This document shows, in pieces, positions 54,240-64,000 of a stretch of DNA of 64,000 bases (its first letter is position 1; each line of letters begins with the position of its first letter). Origin of the DNA: Chalara sp. BL73 (Eukaryota; Ascomycota; Leotiomycetes; Helotiales); NCBI GenBank assembly GCA_918026815.1, contig CAKJVC010000073.1, positions 310,001 to 374,000 of the forward strand, read 5' to 3'. The notes under the pieces were generated by a model. It was given only the letters and a program-made list of their open reading frames with translations, was not told the origin of the DNA and searched no databases. Both the position numbers and the translations under genes were made by a program.

Positions 54240-54683
54240 TGTCACGGCCCTGGCACTATCTTGAGCTTGGCGCCAGACACTGCAGGGCTCTCTTACACTG
54301 GCCCCTGGCTAGCCTCCTGTATATAAAGCACTGCTTTCCATCCCTTCTTCTGTCTGTAGCTTGTTCTCTTAGTGTTGGTATGAGTGAATAGCACACACCG
54401 CGACGCACGGACCACATGGATGTATTATAGCACTCGTACGTAGATTAGCACTTAGAACAATTAAAGAACAAGTCAACCACCTGCAACGAGCATAATAGCA
54501 CTGCGCTGAGATGGCGGTGCTACGTGCCCCGTGGGTAACCGACTTAAGAAATTGCAAGTCATCAATACGAAGTATCATAGAGAGTGATACAAACACTTAG
54601 TTATAACAATTGATAGTTGTTCACACCTTTGAGTCCTACCTAGATCTACGGATCGAGATCCCTGTTCAGCTTGAGTTGTTACA
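54240..54683 (+). repeat. LTR family D interrupted by LTR A
   Basis: TGTCACGGCCCTGGC...GAGTTGTTACA. Positions 54,373-54,600 (LTR A plus one CTTAG) are inserted inside it. Confidence 0.85.
54373..54595 (+). repeat. Solo LTR, family A, target duplication CTTAG
   Basis: 223 bp, TGTTGGTATGAGTG...GTGATACAAACA, with exact CTTAG at 54,368-54,372 and 54,596-54,600. Other D copies show the uninterrupted target TCTCTTAGTTATAAC. Confidence 0.92.
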
Positions 54684-54689
54684 TAAAGG

Positions 54690-55574
54690 GCAGGCTAACC
54701 AGAAGCCGCTGGTGCTAAGTAGTGACGGCTTGAAGTCGCACGGGACCCTCGAAGCCTTAGAGTTTTGTTTCGAGAACAACATTATCCTGTGTCGCCTCCC
54801 TTCTCACACCTCCCACAAGTTGCAACCCTGTAATTTACTGGATTTGCCTGATTAAAGAACGAATACCGCGACGAGGCTGAAAGGCTGTTTCAAGGAAGTG
54901 CGAATATAGTCGGCAAGCAGCATTTCACTTCTTTATATAGCCGTGAAAGAAAAAAGCGTTCACGAAGAGAAATATTATGGCCGGATAAGCGGCCTGTGGT
55001 TTGTTTCTGTTTAACCCAGACAAAGTCCTTAGAGTAACACCGAAGCCGCCCGCTCAATCAACTGTTCCGAGGGTGATAAAATAAAGCTGGATACGTGTCA
55101 TCTAAACGACGTAGTACTAACACCCGTGACGCCAGTGTCAGTAGAGGGTCTAGTGTTACTACACAATCTGATCGAACAGGATGCATATACACTGAATGAA
55201 GCAAGTATACAGCGCTTAGAGAAGCATGTGCAGAGGCTTGCTCATGCCGCCCAGGCATCCTTTGCCGAACGTGCCTTTCTCGATGCCAAATGCGCCCTTC
55301 TTGATAATCGAAATCAGATGTTAACTAGACTGAACAACGAAGCTAAAGTTCGCCGATCAACCAGGTAGTGGTACTCGGGAAGGCGAAAGTGATGAGCTTT
55401 GAAGACATCGAGGTGGCACGAGCAGCGCGTGCTGCGAAAGAGGTCATCAAAGGCAGGAAACGTGGTCGAAAACGTAAGATTGCCGCGCAGGAAGCAGATG
55501 AGCCAGAGCCAGAAGTAGTGCGGACAATCGATGTGCCAGCGCCATGGAGGGCACCAGTTGCGAAGATGATATGA
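54690..55574 (+). pseudogene. Pogo-family transposase C-terminal fragment
   Basis: Plus-strand reading in pieces: LVLSSDGLKSHGTLEALEF (a DGH-like Asp), FENNIILCRLPSHTSHKLQPCN (normally PPHTSHxLQPLD; the third catalytic Asp is replaced by Cys-Asn), then YSRERKKRSRR-like sequence, FNPDKVLRVTPKP, DAKCALLDNRNQML and a basic C-terminus ending APWRAPVAKMI. At least one stop and two frame changes. A different lineage from the element at 3,971. Confidence 0.7.
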
Positions 55575-56558
55575 GACTGTTGCACGAAAGAATAAGCATC
55601 GTTTCTCTTTTCCCTTTAGTTCGGATTTGGTTTCTGGAGACAGGAGTGATATTATAGAATCGGATACAGTAATGTTCGTATCATTCTCAGCGCAATAGAA
55701 GATGGAGTTATGGTTCGTCTGCAAGTCATTAGAAGCAGTTTGAATGCGAATACAATCATCAACTTGCTATTTTGTCAGCGTCAAACGAATCGAGCCCAGA
55801 GTCAAGTTCATCACAAAGGAACTACCACTATTGAGGGTGTCTGATGTGTCTGATGTCTCTTAATCGAGTAGCTTTGTTCGGGCAGGTTTTGCTTCCGAAA
55901 CTCCACTTTCTGTCTGATGGGGAGGCGGCACACAGAGTACTCAAAACTTGCAATAGATTCATTTACCCCATCTCCTCTAGATGTGCTGTTCCCTCTATTC
56001 GCAAATGCGGGATCACTCGATAGTTACTTCGCCTCTTTCAAATTCTCATGCTCCTTTGCATTGGAAATAGCATCCCTTCCGTAGAAGTGTGAATTGGGTG
56101 CATGTGATAATAACTCGAGAGCAGGAAGGAACGGTCTGCTGAGTTGTCTTTGCTTTTCATGTGGGCAAGTGCTTCCCGCCTCAGAATCGGGGTGAATCTG
56201 CCTTAGGCTGACAGGCTCGCCTGGTGACGTGGATATGCAGATCGCAAACTTTCTTCTTCGTGCCACGGGCAACTGATAGGCGACTAGAATGGCATTAAGG
56301 AGGATTGCGGGCCGGCAGGTGTCTCGCCCGAGAATTGCGACAAGTGTGCCTCGGGCGGTAGGGCAGTTCAGCCTCGCGAGGTGAGCTGTAACGCTACGCC
56401 GAGTGTCTCCCGCCCAAGAATCAAAGGTAGAGTTTGCCCTGTAGTTTTGCCTCAGGCGCGAATACGAGGGCAAGGGCCTAGGATAAGCTGCAACTCCGCT
56501 GACTCTCAGTGCGGCACAGCACTCTCATTAATATTTGGTTTAATTTTAATTGGTGAGT
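55575..56558. other. Intergenic, no recognised gene
   Basis: A 149-codon minus frame (56,024-56,473) has no recognised domain; a GC-rich stretch at ~56,250-56,450 has repeated CTCGCCCGAGAATT/CTCCCGCCCAAGAAT phrases. Confidence 0.35.
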
Positions 56559-56765
56559 TCTAATATTTTGCCCTGCAGCTTACGTACTAGCTGTGAAACA
56601 TTTACCGCCCCCAAATTTTGTCCCTAAGATATATCTATACTTGCCGACTCCTCCCTTCATTCTAATATTTTGCCCTGCAGCTTACGTACTAGCTGTGAAA
56701 CATTTACCGCCCCCAAATTTTGTCCCTAAGATATATCTATACTTGCCGACTCCTCCCTTCATTCT
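56559..56765 (+). repeat. Two direct copies of a 102-bp unit at the duplication junction
   Basis: The unit starting TCTAATATTTTGCCCTGCAG occurs at 56,559 and again at 56,661 with no visible difference. It ends 28 bp before duplication copy 2 begins. Confidence 0.9.
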
Positions 56766-57223
56766 GTTAGCAACGAAGAGCTGCCAAAATTTTTGTGCTG
56801 CAGGGGACGCAGAGTGGTGGAGAGTTTGGTAAAGGCAAGGCTTTTTCAATTTCATAGTCAAGTCTATAAACTCCATTATATACATTGAGATCTTGGGTGT
56901 TGTGGGTATATTATGAGCATATTTGAGTTGGGATATTTGATTTGTGGATTGACTTTGATCTGTGGGTTGATTGTGATCAAGGTGAGATTGGCTAAACATC
57001 AGAACGAACATGACAGTTAGCCACCCCACTTTATGCCTGAATTTCTGCCTGATATTACCACAGTCATATTCAGGCAATAATTAATCGCAATGAAGAAGCT
57101 GACTTAACGAGGCTGCGGACAACATCTCTCCTATGGTATTGCTCAATTATTAGCACCTGCCTGCGTACCCCAGCGGCAGGAGTATCTTCGCTATGGTTTT
57201 CCAGCCTTACCTCCAATATAACC

Positions 57224-59220
57224 ATGGTTGACTACAACCAAAGCAGCTTGGAAAGCACACTGCCGGACCATGGACTTCAACAGCCTCTTTGCGACCGAGG
57301 GTTCTACCTGCATTGTCACGAGGACCCAAACGATCATGTTTGCTCGAGTCAGCGCCCTTTGCAGAATCTGCTACCTTCCCATTCGGGCTCCCATAATTCC
57401 GTAGACTTTCTACACCATATTAATGGTCACGATGGACCAGAGTTACCGTCACTCTTCAGCCAGACCAGCGACTCAGCACAAGCCGGTGGAAGTCAGAACT
57501 TTGAACAATTACTAGATGTGAGAGTTCCGAATAATCCAATGCTTCTTCTCTTGAAGAAGTCTTTGCTGATCAGAGAGTATTTAGTTCTCCAATGTGGACA
57601 ATCTACAATTCGAGGATCTGTTTGAGGCGTCTGTTGATGGCGACAGGTTCCTGCTGTGTGGAGATACCAATGACCAGCTGCTGCACAATTTGGATTCCGG
57701 AAGGCGGAATAGGCAGCCGGCCGAAATTGTGCGCCGTCGAGAATATACAAAAGCGGAGAAGGATAACTTCGAGCGATGGATCACGGCGAATCCAAAACCC
57801 AACAAGAGCCAGAAGGCTGAATATGCTACAAGCAACGATCTCACGCTCAATCAGCTCCAAAATTTGATCAACAATAGAAGGCGCAAAGGTCAGAAAAACG
57901 CGGTCGAAAAAGCATTGTCCAATGAGAAAAGCCCCGCTCAAGGTCAGTTCAAATTTCTTGTTCCTTTTAACTGCCTTGAGTATTGCTGAAGTGTAATCAA
58001 CAGTACTCAATACTCTAGCTTGGGACGACCCGGAAGAATATGCCTGTGCTCCCTTTAATGGGTGCGCTCTTCCGCTCGAGAATATGATCTCGGACTTAGT
58101 CGAAATGGGTAACTTGAGTCGAAAAACGTCTTATTCTTCCATCGAAAAGTACTTGGAAGATCCAGAAGATCCAGTCCCTCAGGAAACAATTGAACGTGCG
58201 GCGATGGAACTTGAAGAACCTCTCCCTGCTCTCAAAACTCTTGTCCGATTCCCCCTCGTTCTCGTTCTTTTTACATGGGATCGAGACGCGGATCGGTGTC
58301 ATCACTACTATCGGAAGAGAACTTCCCTCGCGGTCCGCCGCTGGTTCTGCGTACTCTTCTCTTTCCGGGGCTAGCACAGCTCACTCTTACTCTAGCGCTA
58401 CCTCTCGGGTTCGGATCAAAAAGCTCCGCCGCGTGAAGTTTACGAGAAAAAATTAAAATCAAGTGGTGGCGAATTTTCAATGCTCTTTTGTGATCGAACT
58501 TTCGTCCAACAAATAAACATGGAGGAGCATGAAACGAAATTTCATTGTCTCCCGCAGATCTTTCCGTGCACGTTCTGCAATGAGAAGTTTTGTTCCAAAG
58601 AGGACTGGAAGCAGCACGAAATAACGTATCATTCTCAAGCTCAAATTACCTGGTTTTGTATGTTGAGTACATTTTTCAAGGACTTTGAGGTCCCGAAGTG
58701 CTTATTCTGCGGAGAATTGCTACCCGAGTTTAGTCACTACAGCAAGGCCCACAATCTACAATGCTGCGGCGGCGAGGCGATACATGCTCGAACGTTCAGC
58801 ACTCGATACGATGTTACACAACACTTGTCATGCGGCCATGGCTTGTCAGAATATGCAGTCGATCTTGTGAAAGACTCGCTCGATTTCTGGGGTTTAAAAC
58901 TGGACCTCAGTCACAATTACGGCTTGTGGCGGTGTGGATATTGTGGAATCACTGGCGCAGACTGGAACCATCGAATACAACACATCGAAGCGCACTGGCA
59001 TACTGGCGGACCTAGATTCACGAAAAAGCATCCTTGGACCCTTGAAAGATCCAGTCTCCTCGATGATGATGTTGAGTATCTCCAGAAGTTGATCACTGGA
59101 GAAGACGTCGCTCCGGATAGTCGTCCGTGGAACCTGAGATTTCGCGGTTTTCAGTATTATGAATTTGTTATAAAACATCGAATTCGACTGAAACAATGGA
59201 CTCGACTGGACTTGGAGTAA
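57224..59220 (+). pseudogene. Homeodomain plus C2H2 factor, copy 2, frame disrupted
   Basis: Same exon layout as copy 1, shifted by 10,553 (57,224-57,517; 57,585-57,942; 58,004-59,220). Exon 3 differs in six places between about 58,250 and 58,490: one C lost from a CCCCCC run, one C lost from CCCC, one G and two A gained near TTTACGAGAAAAAATT, and one T lost from a TTTTT run. The net change is zero, so the zinc-finger part returns to frame, but the shifted stretch meets a stop at 58,372-58,374. All but one of the changes are homopolymer length changes, so consensus error is likely; if they are real, only the homeodomain half would be made. Confidence 0.8.
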
Positions 59221-59564
59221 GTACTACCGTTTTTAGATCTTCATTTTCTTTCATACTCCGCAGTTTTTCTCTTTCTTTCCTAGATGTGACAACTGCTGAT
59301 GAAGCTGTCCTTAGTACTGATACGGCAAATGCTCATCATCGCAGAAACCCTCCACCTTCCTGTAATGCATTGCGAGGCTCCTCATTCTTCTCTTATCTTG
59401 CGAACAAGGCAAAAGGGTTTCTTATGGTTTCGAAGCGGAAAGGAGGACGAGATGTCATGGAAAGCCACACGTGACATAAAAGTATGCATCATGGGATTCT
59501 ACAAGGAGCAGGTTATTATGCCTCAACAAATATTGCTTCAAACCGTTTCCAAGGCGAGAAACTA

Positions 59565-59817
59565 TGTAACAACCCAAGCTGAATAGGGATCTCGATCCGT
59601 GGATCTTAAGTAGAAGGACTCAGAGGTGTAAACAGCTATCAATTGTCATAACTAAGAGAACAAGCTACGGACAGAAGGAGGGAAGGAAAGCAGTGCTCTA
59701 TATACAGGAGACTGGCCGGGGGCCAGGATAGGCGAGCTTTGCGGTGTCCGGTGCTCAGTCCGAGCTCTGGGGCATCCGGTGCCAAGCTCCAAGCCAGAGA
59801 AGGCCAGGGCCGTGACA
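59565..59817 (-). repeat. LTR family D inside duplication copy 2
   Basis: Same as 49,012-49,264; no difference seen. Confidence 0.8.
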
Positions 59818-60305
59818 GGTAAATACGACGCAATTTCACTTATGTGATCATATACCAATCTCGTGGCAGATGCTCCCACTAGCTACTCGCGAGGCGGCCG
59901 GAGAGGTAGTTGGAACTGCCTCTCTGGTGAGCACCTGCTGTATATACTCTTCTCACGGTCAGGTTCGAGGAAGACTGCTTGTGCTAGTAGGTTCGAATCC
60001 TGCGGCTGCCAACCTATCATGCTCAAGATAACAGCGTAGCTAGTAAAATGATAGATTTGCGGGTGGCGACGGCAACTTCGAAAACGACTATAACTCGATT
60101 TAGGATCGTCCTTAGGACCTGACAGCTCACGCGCGGCTCCGGTCATATAGCAAATGGGATTGTGCTGGGGAGCGATTACGGGCGCTGATTGCAGAGGAGG
60201 AAGGTGGCTGTAGTGAAGCGTTCTTGCAAGCCGGCAGCAACTCCTTTGGGTTTTCCTGTCTCAACACAGCCTTAATCGGACAACCAAAATCTCAGATGTG
60301 GTAAC

Positions 60306-60527
60306 TGTTTGTATCACTCTCTGTGATACTTAGTATTGATGACTTGCAATTGCTTAAGTCGGTTACCCACGGAGCATGTAGCACCGCCATCTCAGCGCAG
60401 TGCTATATGCTCGTTGCAGATAGTTGACTTGTTCTTGATTCATTCTAGGTGCTAATCTACGTACGAGAGCTGTAATACATCCATGTGGTCCTTGCGTCGC
60501 GGGATGTGCTATTCACTCATACCAACA
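60306..60527 (-). repeat. Solo LTR, family A, in duplication copy 2
   Basis: Same as 49,753-49,974 except for GCAGATAGTTG here against GCAGGTGGTTG in copy 1 (two G/A differences). Confidence 0.8.
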
Positions 60528-60710
60528 GTAATAATATACACAGTACAACAATATAAACACACAGCACACACAATCCTATGGATCTGAAAAAGTATTACTA
60601 CTTCCTGCAACCGCAGTCCTGCCCAACAGATTCTTGAACCCTCATTGAAACGACACCACCAAATTACAGAGCACACAGTAGGCGCTCGGCCCACACAGGG
60701 CATACACATT

Positions 60711-61031
60711 CACAGGATTTAGGAGAGTCAGAGTCTTCGGGGCTTTGGAGTTACGGGAGCATAGAATGGCCGGGTTGGACGAGATAGAACGTTGTTGGGA
60801 AGGTTTTCCCTCCGAGATCCAGGGGGTCGTGGAATCACGGTTGCTGTGGCCAGCGGAGTTGCAACATGGCTCTATTGCGATCGTAGCCCACCAGGTATCT
60901 AAGGACTGCAGACAGGAGGACAATTGGTCGCCGAGTCAGAGCTTTATATCAAAGTACAAACAAAGCACTTCTGTCGACGGATGTGTATATATGCGTAGAT
61001 AGAAGCCAGACCCCCCAGTGGAGGAGGTTGC
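60711..61031 (-). repeat. Dispersed repeat F in duplication copy 2
   Basis: Same as 50,160-50,480 with two shorter homopolymers (TTTT for TTTTT; GGGGG for GGGGGG). Confidence 0.6.
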
Positions 61032-61647
61032 TGGTCATACGAGTGTGATAAAGTGATGTGCGTCTTCTGAGGTAGATGCAGTTCGGGCCTCAGCCGAGCT
61101 GACAACGGTGCCAGGCGATATATTGAAATCGAAGAAGGTCACTGAGCCTTCAGAGAGCATAGGGTAAACGAGCCAATTGCTGAAGGTTGTAGAATCAGAT
61201 CTACGGAAAGGAATCTATCTACCTATAGAGTTGTGATACGTGAGTATCACATGTATATTCTCACATGGAACCCGTATGTAGATTTGTCATCGAAGGCAAA
61301 AGTAGGTATCCATCTTCCGCAAGCGTACCTACCACTACCGCAATTAGCCAGGTATTATCCTTAGACCTAACCTGTTCAATACGATATAGAGGATACGACT
61401 AAAGTAATTAAGGAGGCATCTGCGGCACCGCAATCAAAATGAACGGAGATCAGCTTGCACTTTAAGGAGCGCATCGTCGCAGCTAGGGTTACGACCCTCA
61501 CCGCGAAGACGGGAGTGCTTCGAAGAAGGACGTAGGGATTCGATATCTTGACTTGAAATCCACAATGCCGGGCTTCAAAGGCCTTTCCACCTCTGCTTGC
61601 CTTTCTACTAAGACCTGGCACTTGGAGAAAAGAATGTACAGAAGTTT

Positions 61648-64000
61648 CTATCCCAGAATGACATCAACTTCTTGGGGAGATGCCTTGTCCCAAGCAGGCA
61701 TCCACACCGTTCCCAATGCTTTCCTTCTCGCGATACCTCTCTTCACTTCAACCCACAACACAAAATAAAAGTCAAATGCACTCTCATTCTTCACTTCCTC
61801 GCGTTCCACACACTCCCTGAACGGATGCTCTAATTGCAGTCCACGACCAGCCTGGGTAGCAGCTGCTCTCACGCGCTGCTCCAGAGTCATGTCGGTTTTG
61901 CTATGGACAGGCACGGAGCCTTGTGCGATTCGAATCAGTTCGATGTGCTTGGTTGGCAATTCCTCGCCAAGTAGAATATTTACTCGAATTGACCCTACCC
62001 ATGAGCTATCACGATTTACGAGTGGGATATCAATGGCACAGTAAATGTTGCCATCGGAGTGCGCGGCTTGCCGTGTCGGTGCACCTGTTGCAGGAGTTCC
62101 GAGATGGAAGAAAGCTCGCTGAGTCCTGATGTAGAGGTACTGAATGTGTTCCAACTGTCTTCGAACGTCTCGTGGACGCTGAAATGGGGGCATTGGATAT
62201 CGGAAACGTATGTCGGGGTTGATGTGGTTATTCCCGTAATAGCCATGGTAGGTGTAGTATGTGTCCGTGCCAGCGGCCTCGTCGCCGTTATGCTTCTCCC
62301 AGCCGTGTGGAGGTGCTGCATTTTTAATCAGAAAGTGGTTCCTAACGACAAAGCAGGTGTCGCCGACTTTTGTCGATTTATCTAGATGCTTGTACCATTC
62401 CACCAGGGGAGAGATTGTGACTTCATACTCAGCGGCTGGAAGCGCGGTGTCGGTATTGCATGTCCACATCGATAGATCCAATGATCCAGACCATCCCACC
62501 CAGGACCAACTGGGAATGTGACTGGTGTTTGACTGCTGAGTACGCGGTCGAAGGCCTTTGCGCGGCTGCCACAGCAAACAGATAGTAAAATAAAATTCTG
62601 GAAGACCGCCGCAGAAGCCAGCTGGAAATCCTTGGGCCATGTACAACATGACACCTCCAAATGCGTCGATTATGTCGGAGTCATATCGCAAATGACGAGA
62701 ATTGTACTGCTCGACCATGCTTGCGTACTCGGTCAGTGATGGCCAGTCAAGCGCGTAAAGTTTACCACTTTCTCCTGCTTTTTTCAACTCTAGTTCGCGA
62801 CCTTTCAAAGTTTCGACAGGAGAGCTCCATGATTCTGTCCATCGGGCTGAGAAGCAGATCCAGTTTACAAATTTGTCAAAGTACAGAAGCCTTCTAGAGA
62901 ACATATGCTCTTGGAATGTCCAAGCTCTTTCAGACCAGACAGTTTGGGACAAACGACTCGTCCCAGCGCTCCACATCGTCCCTCGCATCATCTTCCTACT
63001 CGGAAACGGCACCAAGTGTCTTTCCCTCTCTTCAACAGATTGACCGACTCCAGCCAAGCCATGGTCAGCATGGCTCCCATCGGCCGCCACAATCGTGAAT
63101 TCTGCTTTTGCGTATATTGTTCCCATGGCGTTCAAATGCTTCGCCTTCGTCTCATAATCATCTTGCACGATACAAACGCGATCCACCCAAAGAAGTTTCC
63201 TGCCGAGTCTAGCACACAGCACCATTGAATCACGTATCGTCCTTGGTACCACATTTCCGCTGCCGATAGACAGACTGCCGGGCTTCATGAGCTCGGAAAT
63301 GTTGGCTTTTGTTGCTTGCAGAGTCTCTACTGCGCCCCACACATAGCTAAGTGCGACATAGTCGAGGTCTTTATCTGGCGTGACTATGCACTCTTGCTGT
63401 ACGTCTATGAAACTGGGTTGTACTTCGCCTTTGCTGAGCCATGTGTTGAAAAGTTGGCATTTCTGGTCGTGGCAGCTTCCACACTGCTGTAGCCACTTCA
63501 ATATGCTGGCCGTGTCCACCATTGTTGGATCAAATAATTGAGGCTTTCCCAGAGGCCACACACTTGACTCCTTGGTTATTTCATCGTCGGGCGAAAATAG
63601 CCAAATGACCCCGAGTTCTGTCAAATGCCTTCTCCTTGCACTAGCATCTCCCTTCGGTGTTGTTGATTCACCAAAAGCAATCCATAACCTAGGCGCTTGA
63701 TCCATGAAATGGGCGCTCAACTCGTAATCCGTCTGAAAGCGTTGCTTAAGAGCGTCATTCAGGGAGGCGGCGTGCTCATCGGCTAAGGCTATAATGGCCT
63801 TGCATGATGCACACCATGCACTTCTAGATTGTAGATCTGACTTGCAACCAAGAAATGCATCCAGAATTTTGAAGTTCCCTATATTCGAGCTTTGCTGGTA
63901 AGTAAAAGTGAGGTCGAGCATTTTACAAACATCGCAGAAATTCCCTCCATTCTGTGTGGAGTCGGTGGGGGCCGAGATGATCGAAGTTTGGCCTTGTGGA
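61648..64000 (-). CDS. HET-domain protein, copy 2 (5' end outside window)
   Basis: An open frame from the window end to the stop at 61,648. By comparison with copy 1 the ATG lies 7 bases beyond the window (at 64,007), giving 786 aa. The N-terminal ~190 residues carry Cys pairs (CxxC in NFCDVCK, WCASCK, CGSCHDQKC). The HET domain follows: DLDYVALSYVWGA near residue 195, LLWVDRVCIVQDD, MGTIYAKAEFTIVAADG, GLAGV, and the end-of-domain WSERAWTFQEHMFS. The C-terminal 350 residues have no recognised domain (WSWVGWSGSLDL is a usual feature of this class). Role by family: trigger of the incompatibility reaction and cell death after contact with a non-self partner. It is the intact member of the pair. 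Confidence 0.88.
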   Translation of the reverse strand, partial: PQGQTSIISAPTDSTQNGGNFCDVCKMLDLTFTYQQSSNIGNFKILDAFLGCKSDLQSRSAWCASCKAIIALADEHAASLNDALKQRFQTDYELSAHFMDQAPRLWIAFGESTTPKGDASARRRHLTELGVIWLFSPDDEITKESSVWPLGKPQLFDPTMVDTASILKWLQQCGSCHDQKCQLFNTWLSKGEVQPSFIDVQQECIVTPDKDLDYVALSYVWGAVETLQATKANISELMKPGSLSIGSGNVVPRTIRDSMVLCARLGRKLLWVDRVCIVQDDYETKAKHLNAMGTIYAKAEFTIVAADGSHADHGLAGVGQSVEERERHLVPFPSRKMMRGTMWSAGTSRLSQTVWSERAWTFQEHMFSRRLLYFDKFVNWICFSARWTESWSSPVETLKGRELELKKAGESGKLYALDWPSLTEYASMVEQYNSRHLRYDSDIIDAFGGVMLYMAQGFPAGFCGGLPEFYFTICLLWQPRKGLRPRTQQSNTSHIPSWSWVGWSGSLDLSMWTCNTDTALPAAEYEVTISPLVEWYKHLDKSTKVGDTCFVVRNHFLIKNAAPPHGWEKHNGDEAAGTDTYYTYHGYYGNNHINPDIRFRYPMPPFQRPRDVRRQLEHIQYLYIRTQRAFFHLGTPATGAPTRQAAHSDGNIYCAIDIPLVNRDSSWVGSIRVNILLGEELPTKHIELIRIAQGSVPVHSKTDMTLEQRVRAAATQAGRGLQLEHPFRECVEREEVKNESAFDFYFVLWVEVKRGIARRKALGTVWMPAWDKASPQEVDVILG

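Larger units (their letters stand above)
56794..64000 (+). repeat. Large direct duplication, copy 2 (cut by window end)
   Basis: Second copy of 46,242-53,449. Similarity starts sharply at TGTGCTGCAGGGGACGC, with unrelated sequence before it, and runs to the last base of the window. Confidence 0.95.

Overview
The window looks like a transposon-rich accessory region of a filamentous ascomycete (Pezizomycotina). The evidence is: short GT-AG introns of about 45-100 bp with CTAAC/CTGAT-like branch sites; HET, NB-ARC/TPR, CHAT and caspase-like genes; DUF6594-type and APH-like families; many solo LTRs; and transposons broken by C-to-T-type nonsense codons, as expected from RIP. No bacterial operon, CRISPR array or rRNA was seen.

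Left part (1-16,400). An APH-like pseudogene; a pogo/Fot-type element with 58-bp TIRs and about ten in-frame stops (3,971-5,804); a well-resolved five-exon gene for a secreted, cysteine-rich, probably GPI-anchored protein with a NucA/NucB-type nuclease motif (6,546-8,720); a fragment resembling a bacterial protein family; a nearly intact Tc1/mariner element (11,907-13,237); and an SDR gene with one frameshift.

Middle (16,400-28,700). An NLR-like gene (DUF7708-like, NB-ARC, TPR), divergent from a decayed CmcJ/AsaB-like oxidoreductase; a Copia gag relic; an intact five-exon secreted amidase; and a broken member of a large uncharacterised fungal family.

LTR graveyard (28,700-32,400 and 42,500-44,300). 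At least six families of short LTR-like elements, several with exact 5-bp target duplications, some nested, some carrying a 23-bp minisatellite and some apparently chimeric.

Cell-death-like pair (32,724-39,081). A TPR-CHAT gene with 14 near-identical 45-residue repeats is arranged head to head with a caspase-like (C14) gene. Small genes follow: an 83-aa protein and a DUF6594-type membrane protein. Beyond them is scrap from a piggyBac transposase, CCT-eta and an APH gene.

Right part (46,242-64,000). A recent direct duplication. The same block (homeodomain plus C2H2 factor on +, LTR D, tRNA-like element, LTR A, repeat F, HET-domain gene on -) occurs twice about 10.55 kb apart, the second copy running off the window. 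The copies differ almost only by homopolymer length. These differences break the HET gene in copy 1 and the homeodomain gene in copy 2, so sequencing or consensus error must be considered. Taken together the genes suggest an allorecognition or regulated-cell-death island with high turnover. That functional reading is inference.
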